DNA from: Cyathus striatus
Lineage: Eukaryota; Basidiomycota; Agaricomycetes; Agaricales; Nidulariaceae
Direction: 5' to 3'
Assembly: GCA_025738555.1 (NCBI GenBank)
Contig: JAOVFP010000006.1
Coordinates: 5,332,001 to 5,396,000 of the forward strand
DNA: 64,000 bases
Position 1 is the stretch's first letter. Every line of letters begins with the position of its first letter. Below, in pieces: positions 34,990 through 46,788 of the stretch. A model generated the notes under the pieces. That model was given only the letters and a program-made list of their open reading frames with translations, searched no databases and was not told the origin of the DNA. Both the position numbers and the translations under genes were made by a program.

Positions 34990-35747
34990 AATCAATCAAA
35001 CAAGCTCAATCATTTATTTGTACTAAATTCAATGAGATATCAATAAGAAATCAATGAGAAATCATGAGAACTCAATGTAAATTCATACTAAAATCAATGC
35101 AGTATCAATCACTGAGATCAATGGGTGTTCAATGGATTATTTACGAGCTCAATGAGAAATCATGAGTCCTGTTCATGTGTGAATCAATGAAAAAATCAAT
35201 GAAAAATCAATGGAATAAAATCAATGAATAACTCGAAATTAATAGGTACCCAACTACAGGATATACTAAACACTTGGGTTTTTAACTACATGATTATACA
35301 TACTACTATATCTACTAAGCCATAAGTCCTTTTCTAACAACTCCGCTTTACTCTATATTACACATACCTAGAGAGCGAAATCACTGTAGAACTCAATCAA
35401 TTGTACTTAGTTAAAATTGTATCTCAATGTATAATTCAATGTAAAATTCAATGACTTGTACTTAGACTAAAATTGTATTTCATGGCTGAAATCAATACAG
35501 AAATCAATGACTTTGTACTTAGTTAAAATTGTATTTCAATGCAGAATTCAATGCAGAATTCAATGCAGAAATCAATGACTTGTAGAATTCAATGACTTGT
35601 AGTCAGTTAAAATTGTATTTCAATGCAGAGTTCAATCACTTGTACTTAGTTAAATTTGTATTTCATGGCTGGTAATACAAAGTCAAATAGGAATTTAACT
35701 ACAATTTTAACTAAGTACAAGTCATTGATTTCTGCATTGAATTCCAG
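34990..35747. repeat. TCAATGA word repeat with an inverted copy at the end
   Basis: AATCAATGA and ACTTGTACTTAGTTAAAATTG recur about six times from 35395 to 35660; 35696-35747 carries the same words in reverse orientation, making a stem with about 35520-35580. Confidence 0.8.
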
Positions 35748-35935
35748 TAATTTACACTCCCCCAAGAGGTCTGTATGGATCCATACAGACCCGTACAGAC
35801 CTGTATAGATACCATACAGAATTTATATAGTGGCTATTTTTATTATTATAGGTGATAATTCTGTGCACATTCCATACATATTCTGCATGGATTCTGTGTG
35901 GATTTATGCAGAATCTGTAAGATCTGTTTAATACC
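35747..35935 (+). repeat. Word-repeat terminus E2
   Basis: Starts TTTACACTCCCCCAAGAGG and continues with CTGTATGGATCCATACAG-like palindromes. Matches 39046-39285 in the same orientation over most of its length. Confidence 0.8.
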
Positions 35936-36038
35936 TTAATTTTCCTGTTTAAAATCTCAATGAACACTACAAAAACTGTTAATTCATAATCATTTCTACC
36001 TATAGTTGGCTAAAATGTAAAACTATGTATGTATTTTT

Positions 36039-38451
36039 TTAAAAAACAATATCATCAGCTGGAAAACTATCATCATCATCATCATCATCATCTACTACAT
36101 AACCTTGCACTTCAATATCAGTAGCTTCCTGTCTCTTTCTTCTTTCCTGCCTTTGTATAACATGTTTGCTATGATAAAATAACATGGCATGCAGAAACCA
36201 ATCAAAGTTATGTGGTGCCATTTTTTTTAAAATGGATTCAAAGCCACCAAGCCAAGCATTGAGCTGTTCACATGCCTATTATTAAGAAGTAGTTATTAAA
36301 ACATCTTATATCATTATTATATATGCTCTTACCTGTGTATTAAAAGCTCTTTTCAAATATGGATGTCCATTCTTATCAAAGTCAGTAATAACCAGATTTG
36401 GAGCTGATCCATCTAATGGTGCAGGATTACAAAATATTCTGCAGAGATAATCTGAAACTCTGTGTCCTGTGTAATGATAGCTGTCCACACTAAACCTTGT
36501 AGTTTTTTTCCATGTATTCCACTGCTCTCTTTGATCTTCATGAAGATATCTTAGAACCAAGCATGCCTTATCAATACATACATAATCTGGCCTAGATTCT
36601 TCAGTAGGGAATACCTTCTCAAGGAACTTCATGATATTGTATGGTGATTCAGCATCCTCAAATTTTGTCCAGGCAATAACCACTCCACAAGGTGCACATA
36701 TTGTCTCAACACAGTAGTATTTGCCTGGAGTAAAGTAGTTTTTAATTTTTTTATTTGATGATTGTTGTGGTTCATCATATGGCTGAGAATTTCTTGGTCT
36801 AACTGTACTCCATTCATTCTGTTCTCCTGGGTGGTGAAGCATTCTCCTTACACCAGCTTGATAAGAAGAATGGCGAGTTGATTGAAATCTTGTCCACTCA
36901 GCTTGGTGATCATTACAAGCCTGTGTACCTTGCTTTTTCATATCAGTGCAACCTTGAATACGACAGCATGCACCATAAAAGGCTTCATGTACTTCACAAA
37001 AAACACCTCCACATGCATTATGCAACTCACTTGTACACCCTTCAAATGCACAGTGTGTTGGGCCCATTATAATACTATCCAGTACCACCATTTTTACAGG
37101 TGCATACTCATTCTCATTTATTGTAGAATCATTATTTTCCATATCTGCTACTGCTGCTTGTACATTTACAGAATTCATATCTTCCTGGGTACTTTCTGAT
37201 TGTACAAGATCAGGAACTGATCTGTTTTCATCAATTCCTACCACACCAGCAGAGTCAACTTCTGATGTCACATTAGATCTGTCTTGGTAGACATGTGTAC
37301 ACTCAGCACAAGTGTGCTTATCAGCAGATCGAATGATTCCATTATCACCAAGTAAAGAATAAGCTTCACGTGTAAGATTATCAATTGAAAGTCCATCTTC
37401 AACTTCCAAATTTATGCCTCGCACAGCAGCTAAGGCTCTAACAGTTTCTTGAATGAATGCCTGCCAAATATGTCTGCAGGTGATGCTTTGTTCATCAGAA
37501 AAGCTATTATTCCAAAATTGAGTGTAAGCAGCAGCTGATGCATGAAAGCTATAGATTGCATTGACAGCTGCATTTGAAAATATTCTGTCCACCCACAGTG
37601 ACTGTCCCACTTTAACATACTTTGCAGAATTGAGGTAAACTCAAGTACTTTTTTTTATTAGGAATTGAAACTTTCTCTCTATCAGCTGAGTATTGTGTTT
37701 TACATTTATTGCAGATTCCTGTAAGTACTTGAACATTTTTTATTGTTTCAGTACCCTGAATTAAAGTAACTCAAGGAATATCTCTTATACTTGTTGATAA
37801 GTGCAATGCTAATGGGGGGCATGTATTTGTTTGACATACAACAGTTACAGGACAAATAACAAATGATGGTGAAATCTCTTTATGAGATACTGACTTTAAG
37901 TTTCCTTTAAATTTGCCAGATGATTCACATGGATTAAGCTTTAGAGTCTTCATTAATTTAACCAAGCTCAGTGCCAAAGTAGTATCTGCTTGGTCACCAG
38001 GTTCACCTTTAAACAATTTGTTACATCTCTCTCCAAGTTGTTCTTGTAAAGCTCGAGATAAGGTAAGCATCCAAGCAGTCATTTGTACATTATTCTCCTG
38101 AGGATATCTAGAATTGTGTTGCCATGCATGAAGACTTAATAAGTCACAGTTGTGTGTAACTGTAAATAGTATTACTAAGGCTGTTGATAAAGAGATTTCT
38201 GAACTATAATTATTACTGATAAATTTGCTAAAAGTTTTAAATGATATATCAGGAAAGGGCTGCATGTTTGCTGATACTCCTGGCAACATTATTAAAATAA
38301 TCCATATGTGCAAATTTATAGTTGGGTTCTTAAAATTCATCCAATCTTTAAATCTCCAAAGTGTTGTAAAAATAAGAACAAATTCCATTAGAGTGGAACA
38401 TCCAGTTACAAAACTATACAAGACACATTTTTTTTGCAGGAATAGATGCAT
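36039..38451 (-). pseudogene. KDZ-associated CxC5/CxC6-type cysteine-cluster protein
   Basis: Exon frames 38451-37771, 37770-37620 and 37610-36320, then 36280-36039 after a clean intron joining RAFNTQ to ACEQLNAWLGGFES. The cysteine cluster reads CAFEGC...C, FCEVHEAFYGACC, C...GTQACNDH. Further on come IAWTKFEDAESPYNIMKFLE, YVCIDKACLVLRYL, TTRFSVDSYHYTGHR, CNPAPLDGSAPNLV and FDWFLHAMLFYHS, an order I associate with the large fungal family found beside KDZ transposases. TGA at 37771-37773 breaks RDIP-VTLIQGTE and a frameshift sits near 37640 after an A run. A (CAT)n microsatellite at 36070-36092 encodes poly-Asp near the C-terminus. The copy is inactive as written. Confidence 0.72.
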
Positions 38452-38543
38452 AAGAATTTGGCATATGAAACAGAATACAAAGATCTCAAATTTTATACTA
38501 CATTTTAAAAATGAAAAAAAGATTCATTCAAAATAAAATCAGC

Positions 38544-39060
38544 TTACTCTTTAGCTTTCTTCTTAGGAGCCTTCTTAACTTCCTTATCCTTTCCTTTACC
38601 TTTACCCTTCCCTTTACCCTTCCCTTTCTCCATTTGCTTGTCCTTTCTCTTATTATTCTTATTCTTATTCTTCTCCATTTCCTCCTCCTCCTCCTCCTCA
38701 TCATCATCATCATCCTCATTCTCATCATCATCATCACCATCATCATCATCTGACTCCTCATCATCTGACTCCTCCTGTTTACTTTTAACTTTTTCCTTTC
38801 CCTTTCCCTTCACTTTCTTTCTTACTGCTCTGTCAGGATCAAGTGTCCCTCCATTGTTATAAAATGTCTTAAGGTCCTCAAATGTATATTTTTGGGACTT
38901 CTCATATCCCCATGCTTCCAGGTCAGATGGAGCATCATCTTTTCCCTCCATCCATTCCCTTAAAAGAGGATAATCTGATAGCTTTGTAAAAAGCTTTGAG
39001 TGATTAGACTGAAAGTATGAATAGGACAGGAAAATCTCAATGATTTCCAGTAATTTACAC
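38544..39060 (-). CDS. Highly charged hypothetical protein
   Basis: About 170 codons: a short globular start (SKLFTKLSDYPLLREWMEG, YTFEDLKTFYNNGGTLDPD), then Lys/Gly, a long Asp/Glu run and a Lys/Gly-rich basic tail. No ATG begins the frame; its upstream end overlaps repeat terminus E3, which suggests that the true 5' part was cut off by that repeat or is spliced. It lies 92 bp from the start of the CxC5/CxC6-type gene on the same strand. Function unknown. Confidence 0.45.
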
Positions 39061-39285
39061 TCCCCCAAGAGGTCTGTACGGATCTGTACAGATCCGCACG
39101 GATCCGTACGGAATCCGCACGGAATCCGAAAATTCTGTACGGATCCGTGCGGATCTGTATAGACCCGTACAGACCTGTATAGATCATACAGAATTTATAT
39201 AGTAGCTATTATTATTATTAGAGGTGATTATTCTATATGGATTCCATACATATTCTGCATGGATTCTGTGTGGATTTTTGCATTG
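39046..39285 (+). repeat. Word-repeat terminus E3
   Basis: Same start as E2 (TTCCAGTAATTTACACTCCC), followed by dense TCCGTACGGATCCG-type palindromes and an end almost identical to E2 (ATTCTGCATGGATTCTGTGT). Confidence 0.8.
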
Positions 39286-39310
39286 CTACCTTGTCACACA
39301 TGTCAAGTAT

Positions 39311-40690
39311 AACCCTAGGTGAAAAGTGTCACACTATACAAAATCCATGATACACTCAATATATAGTATCATTCTCAATGCATAGTATCGCACTTAATGC
39401 ATAGTGTTATGCTTAATGTATAGTGTCACACTCAACACTTAGTGTCACACTTAATGCAGAGTGTCACACTCAATACTTAGTGTCATGCTTAATGTATAGT
39501 GTTATGTTTAATGTATAGTGACACACTTAATGCATAGTGTCACACTCAACACTTAGTGTCACACTTAATGCATAGTGTCATGTTTAATGTATAGTGTCAC
39601 ACTCAACGCTTAGTGTCACACTCAATGCTTAGTGTCACACTTAATGCATAGTGTCATGTTTAATGTATAGTGTCACACTCAACACTTAGTGTCACACTCA
39701 ACACTTAGTGTCACACTCAACACTTAGTGTCACACTCAACACTTAGTGTCACACTCAACACTTAGTGTCACACTCAACACTTAGTGTCACACTCAACACT
39801 TAGTGTCACACTCAACACTTAGTGTCACACTCAACACTTAGTGTCACACTCAACACTTAGTGTCACACTCAACACTTAGTGTCACACTCAACACTTAGTG
39901 TCACACTCAACACTTAGTGTCACACTCAACACTTAGTGTCACACTCAACACTTAGTGTCACACTCAACACTTAGTGTCACACTCAACACTTAGTGTCACA
40001 CTCAACACTTAGTGTCACACTCAACACTTAGTGTCACACTCAACACTTAGTGTCACACTCAACACTTAGTGTCACACTCAACACTTAGTGTCACACTCAA
40101 TACTTAGTGTCACGCTTAGTTGCACGAAACACTTAGTGTCACGCTTAGTCACACTCAACACCTAGTGTCATGCTTAATGCATAGTGTCATGTTTAATGTA
40201 TAGTGTCACACTTAGTCACACTCAACACCTAGTGTCACACTTAATGCATAGTGTCATGTTTAATGTATAGTGTCACACTCAACGCTTAGTGTCACGCTTA
40301 GTCACACTCAACACCTAGTGTCACGCTTAATGCATAGTGTCACACTCAACACCTAGTGTCACGCTTATAGTGTCACATTTAATGTATAGTATCACACTCA
40401 ACACCTAGTATCACACTCAACACCTAGTGTCACGTTTATAGTGTCACATTTAACATATAGTGTCACACTCAACATCTAGTATCGCACTCAACACCTAGTG
40501 TCACGCTTATAGTGTCACATTTAATGTATAGTGTCACACTCAACACCTAGTATCATACTCAACACCTAGTGTCACGCTTATAGTGTCACATTTAATGTAT
40601 AGTGTCACACTCAACACCTAGTGTCACGCTTATAGTGTCACATTTAACGTATAGTGTCACACTCAACACCTAGTATCATGCTTAATGCAG
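39311..40690. repeat. 19-bp satellite array 2
   Basis: Unit AGTGTCACACTCAACACTT. From 39669 to 40086 there are 22 perfect units; on both sides are diverged 19-bp variants (for example AGTGTCACACTTAATGCAT, AGTGTCATGTTTAATGTAT). Perfect centre with worn edges is the usual result of unequal exchange. Confidence 0.95.
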
Positions 40691-42440
40691 TGTGTCACAT
40701 GCAAGAAAATAAGTGTAATAAAATTCTGTACAGAATTTTCAGGTCTGTAATGCGGAATTCCGAGGAATTCTGCGTAATCCGTACGGAATTTTCGAAATCT
40801 GTGCGGAATCTGTACAGACCCAAAAAAACCTCTGCCAAAATGAAAAAAATCTGTGCAGATTCCGCACGGATTCCGAAAATTCCGTACGGATTCCGCGCGG
40901 ATCTGTACAGAACACATGGCTAAGTGTAAAGAGCTCATGATTTCCTTCTTTCTTGGTGGTTTCCCTTGCCATTGGTTGTTCCTTGCCATTGAGTTATATA
41001 TATCCAGATACTTGAGAGCCAGCATGTACTTCTTATATTGGGCTCTTATTCCATCCTCAAAAGTGCAGTTAAGCTCATCTGCATGGACACCAAGACATGC
41101 AGCAATTACTTGAGACTCAGCAGCAGCTTCTGTTACAGCAGATGGAGCCATTGATACAGATCGATTGCAAGTAGAAAGAGATGCAGAGTGAGACTGAACT
41201 GTAATTGGTGTGAATGTTTCTTGACCTGAAGGACAAAAAGAAGACTATTTGCATAGTTGAGTTTGAAGCTGTAAAAATACATAAAAATATCACTTATACA
41301 TAATACATGTAAATTCCTCATTTTCCTCAATAGCAAATTCAAAGTTACCCAAAAGATGCCAATGTGGGCTGTCACTATCAACAACATAAAACCACTGATT
41401 AGAATCAGCAATAGGATCATATTTCTTTGCTAGTCCTTTCATAACAGGTTCCATTGAATTTACTGAAACAGGAATCTTAATGAAAGTCATTGAGTTCATG
41501 TTTATAACTTTCAGATCTGTTGGATCTAGCTTTGAAATGTAAAGGTATACAATTCCTTTGACATGTTCTAGATAGGTTGACTGCTTCTCAATTTCCAGAA
41601 AGTCAGCACTGTTATACACATTACCCTGTGCATGATGGTGCATAAATCCACCTAAATAGATTGTTATTTTTCATCATATATTAGAGAAATAAGATACTTA
41701 CCAATCACATGAGAAGATCCTTGTAGATTGTAAGTCTGTGTCTTTGGTGGAGATGCTATGTGAACATCAGTTATATGGTCATCTGCATTCTCATGCTCAC
41801 TTAGACTTTCAATATTGGACATATCCTTATGAGTATCCTTACTGGTCTGATTACCAGTATTCTCACTGCTCTCATTGTGATTATCCTTACTGGTCTGGTT
41901 ACCAGTATTCTCACTGCCTTTGTTGTGAGTACCCATGCTGGTCTGGTTACCAGTATCTTCACTGCCTTTGTTGTGAGTACTCTTGCTGGTCTGGTTACCA
42001 GTATCCTCACTGCCTTTGTTGTGTGTACCCTTGCTGGTCTGGTTACCAGTATCCTCACTGCCTTTGTTGTGAGTACCCTTGCTGGTCTGGTTACCAGTAT
42101 CTTCATTACTCTTGTTGTGCTTAGAGCTAACATCTTCAAACACACTGCCACTTCTATCAAAGGAGTCATTACTGGCATTTTCACCAGCACTAGTATCTTC
42201 ATTTACGATCTCACTTTCTGTACTTTCATTTTCAAGTACCTCAGAGTGACGGGTATGACCACTAGTAGCAATTTGAGTCTCACTAGCAGGAAGCAAGCTA
42301 ATGGCTGCATTGCAGATCTGCTTAGGAGGGGCAACAGAGGTGCCATCATCCACAATATTTTGTTCTGCTCTTGTTAACTTAACTGGTGAGCCAGCTCTAG
42401 CATCTTCAGTAATACATTGTGTTGCAGATTTACGGCACAT
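40663..42440 (-). CDS. Hypothetical protein with 16-residue repeats; 3' end overrun by repeat E4
   Basis: Exon 1 is 41702-42440 (MCRKSATQCITED...), exon 2 begins at 41651 (GFMHHHAQGNVYNSADFLEI, WFYVVDSDSPHWHLLGNFEF), exon 3 begins near 41227 (QETFTPITVQSHS, AACLGVHADELNCTFEDG, YLDIYNSMARNNQWQGKPP). Phases agree: G|GT at the first junction and T|GT at the second. Exon 1 carries about six copies of a 16-residue Ser/Thr/Asn unit with SEDTGNQTSKGTH. After KKEIMSSLHLA the frame continues through palindromic repeat E4 to 40663, so the original C-terminus was probably replaced by repeat-derived residues. Same strand as the two preceding genes. Function unknown; the Ser/Thr repeats suggest a disordered linker. 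Confidence 0.6.
40725..40935 (-). repeat. Word-repeat terminus E4 (inverted to E1)
   Basis: Read on the minus strand it starts GAGCTCTTTACACTTAGCCA at about 40934 and continues with GATCCGCGCGGAATCC and TCCGTACGGAATTTTCGG words. It lies inside the last exon of the gene at 40663-42440. Confidence 0.7.
41821..42110. repeat. 48-bp coding tandem repeat
   Basis: About six copies of a 48-bp unit (GGTCTGGTTACCAGTAT core on plus) encoding the 16-residue repeat above. Confidence 0.9.
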
Positions 42441-42649
42441 GGTCCGAGGTGGGTAGTGTTCCAGAGGGGTTCCAATTTTACGATTAGAAAGGTACGCTAT
42501 TCACTTACATGGGGTACCATATTGGTGTTAGGCTTCACATCACGAGTGTAGCCGGTCACCAGATCAAAACTATGTCGTTAAATAACCACCACTTAGATAT
42601 GGGAGGATGAGTAAAACTACCCAAATAAAAATTGTTTGTGTCTGTTGAC

Positions 42650-45600
42650 ATGTACCCTAGAAAAGATTTGCGCAATGTTGTGATAATACCACTACTTTTG
42701 GTCGCGTCGTAGTCAAATCTTTGATGGGGTGTGATTAACGCTACATAATTATTTTGTAATTAATACATCAACAGAAAGAGGTTGGGGGCGGAAATTCATC
42801 TGGGCATCATCTTGATGTATTGCACTTCTTTTGACGTTTCAGGATTTCAACTCGTCGCTTTCCTAAATGCATAGAACAATACGTTAGATGTTGTGTAACA
42901 AACACAAGATGGTGAATCGTGAAGGGATCAACCCAAATTGGGTTCGTTCTCTTCGGTTAGAATGATTTCTAAAAACAAATGACAGGTTTAAGGTTGCGAT
43001 ATTATCACGGCATTTAGTCGGGTCCTACAACACTTTTAAATTACGTCATGACGAAATTTGGTGCCTATTTCACAACATTTAGTCGTGTCTTACACTACTA
43101 TTGAATGGCGTGATATTGTCACTACTTCATAATTTTGCAGTATAGATCTATAGTAGTACTGTCTGCGCGTGGGAATTTCTCTGGGAACAGGGCAGACATA
43201 TTGCATATGTGATGCGTCTCAGAATGGTACGTACATGGTTAAAAATACGAAGGATACATTTTAGAATTAAGTCAGATGTCGTTGAAATAAAACGAGATGG
43301 CATAGAGTGATGGGATCTGCCCAAATCGGGATTGTTTTGATGGGTTGGTATGTATTCAAAAAAATACATGTATGCAATGTTGTGATGATGTCACGACGTT
43401 TAGCCACGTCCAGGACGATAAATTAATCTCGTGAAAATATCACGACCTGATCTAATTGTGAATGTCATGGATATTAAACGACACGGCGCAGAGTGATGGG
43501 ATTGATCCAAATTGGTATGTTTTGATCGGTTAGTATGTTTTCATAAAGTAGATGCACGCAATGTTGTACCCATTTCACAACACTTAGTCGCGTCTTATGC
43601 AGCTGTTGAATGGTGTGATATTATCACCACTTGATAATATTGCGGTTGTGATGTTAGCTAGCACTGTCTAAGCGTGGGAATTTGCATGAACGCAAGCTCA
43701 TTGCATTGAATTATTGTTAGCGCCTCAGAATTACACTTTCATGAATGGGAAGACGCAGGATACCCTCCAGAAGTACTTGAGATATCGTGGAAATCAAACG
43801 AGATGGCGACGAGTGATGGGATCTACCTTAATCGGATTTGTTTTGATGCGTGGGTATGTTTCTTAAAATTCATGCACGCTATGTTGTGTCAATTCCACAA
43901 CATTTAGTTGCGTCTTATGCAGCTGTTGAATGCTGTGATATTATCACTACTTGATAATATTGCAATTGTGATGTTAGCTGGCACTGTCGAAACGTGGGAA
44001 TCTACAGGAACGCAAGCTCATCACATTGAATTATTGTTAGCACCTCAGAATTACATGATCATGAATGGGAAGACGCAGGATACCCTCCAGAAATACGTTA
44101 GATATCGTGGAAATCGAACGAGATGGCGACGAGTGATGGGATCTACCTTAATCGGATTTGTTTTGATGCGTGGGTATGTTTCTTAAAATAGATGCATGCA
44201 ATGTTGTGTCCATTCCACAACATTTAGTCGCGTCTTATGCAGCTGTTGAATGCCGTGATATTATCACTACTTGATAATATTGCAATTGTGATGTTAGTGA
44301 GCACAGTCGAAGCGTGGGAATTTACATGAACGCAGGCTTATTGCATTGAATTATCGTTTGCGCCTCAGAATTACACGTTCATGAATGGGAAGACGCAGGA
44401 TACCCTCCAGAAATACGTTAGATATAGTGGAAATCGAACAAGATGGCGACGAGTGATGGGATTTACCTTAATCGGATTTATTTTGATGCGTGGGTATGTT
44501 TCTAAAAATAGATGCACACTATGTTGTGTCGATTCCACAACATTTGGTCGCGTCTTATGCAGCTGTTGAACGGCGTGATATTATCACTACTTGATAATAT
44601 TGCAATTGTGATGTTAGCTGGCACTGTTGAAGCGTGGGAATTTACATGAATACAGGCTTATTGCATTGAATTATTGTTAGCACCTCAGAATTACACGCTC
44701 ATGAATAGGAAGACGCAGGATATTTTTTAGAAATACGTTAGATATCGTGGAAATCGAACGAGATGGTGATGAGTGATGGGATCTACCTTAATCGGATTTA
44801 TTTTGATGCGTGGGTATGCTTCTAAAAATAGATGCACGCAATGTTGTGTCAGCCTCAGAATTACACTTTCATGAATGGGAAGACGCAGGATACCCTCCAG
44901 AAGTACTTGAGATATCGTGGAAATCAAACGAGATGGTGACGAGTGATAGGATTTACCTTAATCGGATTTGTTTTGATGCGTGGGTATGTTTCTTAAAATA
45001 GATGCACGCAATGCTGTGATCATTCTACGACATTTGGTCGCGTCTGATGCAGCTGTTGAATGCCGTGATATTATCACTACTTGATAATATTGCAATTATG
45101 ATATTAGCTAGCACTGTCTAAGCGTGGGTATTTACCTGAACGCAGCCTTATTGCATTGAATTATTGTTAGAGCCTCAGAATTACACGCTCATGAATGGGA
45201 AGACGCAGGGTAGATCTACCTTAATCGGATTTGTTTTGATGTGTGGGTATGTTTCTTAAAATAGATGCATGCAATGTTGTGTCAATTCCACAACATTTAG
45301 TCGCGTCTTACGCAGCTGTTGAATGCCGTGATATTATCACTACTTGATAATATTGCAATTGTGATGTTAGTGAGCACAGTCGAAGCGTGGGAATTTACAT
45401 GAACGCAGGCTTATTGCATTGAATTATTGTTAGAGCCTCAGAATTATACGTTGAATAGGAAGACGCAGGATATTTTTTAGAAATACGTTAGATATCGTGG
45501 AAATCGAACGAGATGGTGATGAGTGATGGGATCTACCTTAATCAGATTTGTTTTGATGCGTGGGTATGCTTCTAAAAATAGATGCACGCAATTTTGTGTC

Positions 45601-46400
45601 AATTCCACAACATTTAGTCACGTCTTATGCAGCTGTTGAATGGTGTGATATTATCACCACTTGACAATATTGCAATTGTAATGTTAGCTGGCACTGTCGA
45701 AGCGTGGGAATTAACATGAACATAGGCTTATTGCATTGAATTATTGTTAGCGCCTCAGAATTATACGTTCATGAATGGGAAGACGCAGAATATTTTATAG
45801 AAATACGTTATATATCGTGGAAATCGAATGAGATGGTGATGAGTGATGGGATCTACCTTAATCGGATTTGTTTTGATGCGTGGGTATGTTTCTAAAAATA
45901 GATGCACGCAATGTTGTGTCCATTCCACAACATTTAGTCGCGTCTTACGCAGCTGTTGAATGCCGTGATATTATCACCACTTTATAATATTGCAATTGTG
46001 ATGTTAGCTAGCACTGTCAAAGCGTGGGAATTTACATGAACGCAGGCTTATTGCATTGAATTATTGTTAGCGCCACACAATTACACGCTCATGAATGGGA
46101 AGACACAGGATATTTTTTAGCGATATGTTTGATATCGTGGAAATCGAACGAGATGATGATGAGTGATGGGATTTACCCAAATCGGGTTAGTTTTGATGCG
46201 ATGGTATGTTTTCTTAAAATAGATGCACGCAATGTTGTGATGATGTCATGACGTTTGGCTGTATCGAGGACGATGAATTACTCTTGTGAATATTTCACGA
46301 TCAAATATAATTGAGAACGAATATCGTGGAGTTATTGTATCTACCCTTAGCCACGTCGAGGACGATGATTACTCTTGCAAATGCCCCAACCCGAAATAAT
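42650..46400. repeat. 320-bp satellite
   Basis: The landmark CGTCTTATGCAGCTGTTGAA (or close variants) occurs at 43591, 43911, 44231 and 44551, exactly 320 bp apart, then at 45041, 45304, 45621 and 45941 with one partial unit and one shortened unit. Older, diverged units lie at 42.65-43.55 and 46.1-46.4 kb. Each unit contains GTGATATTATCAC, a perfect palindrome. Small open frames repeat with the array and are not genes. Confidence 0.93.
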
Positions 46401-46788
46401 TGCGAGTGAGAAGTCATTCGTTTGATCAGCTGTGATTGACATTAAAAGAGACGGCGAAGAGCTATGGGAACATTTATTACGTTGGTAATTATAGTATAAA
46501 GTAAATTGGATTAAAGTTAAAGATTAGCTATTCGTTTGTGACAACACTTCGTCGTAACCTTCAGCAGGAATCTTTAACAATAAAAATCGGTGAGAACGAT
46601 TATTTTTCTCCCCACCATAAGCATTCGTCTCCTCTCCTCATCCTGATCAAATGTAATATTAATGTTACCGGTATAATAATCGTCAATATTCAGCAAGGTC
46701 TCCTTCTGAATATTTTGAGCCACGATGTCACGGCGTCGAAACCCAAACAAGTCCTTTGGTGGTATCATTGGTTCCGTAATCGTTTGAT

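Noticed and set aside
38511..38862. Hydrophobic Leu/Ser-rich plus-strand proteins
   Set aside because: Antisense readings of the Asp/Glu/Lys runs in the charged protein gene.
41738..42377. Plus-strand open frames of 128 and 182 codons
   Set aside because: Shadows of the 48-bp coding repeat of the minus-strand gene.
43908..45001. Repeated small proteins (RWRRVMG...)
   Set aside because: They recur only because the 320-bp satellite repeats; frames are not conserved in all units.
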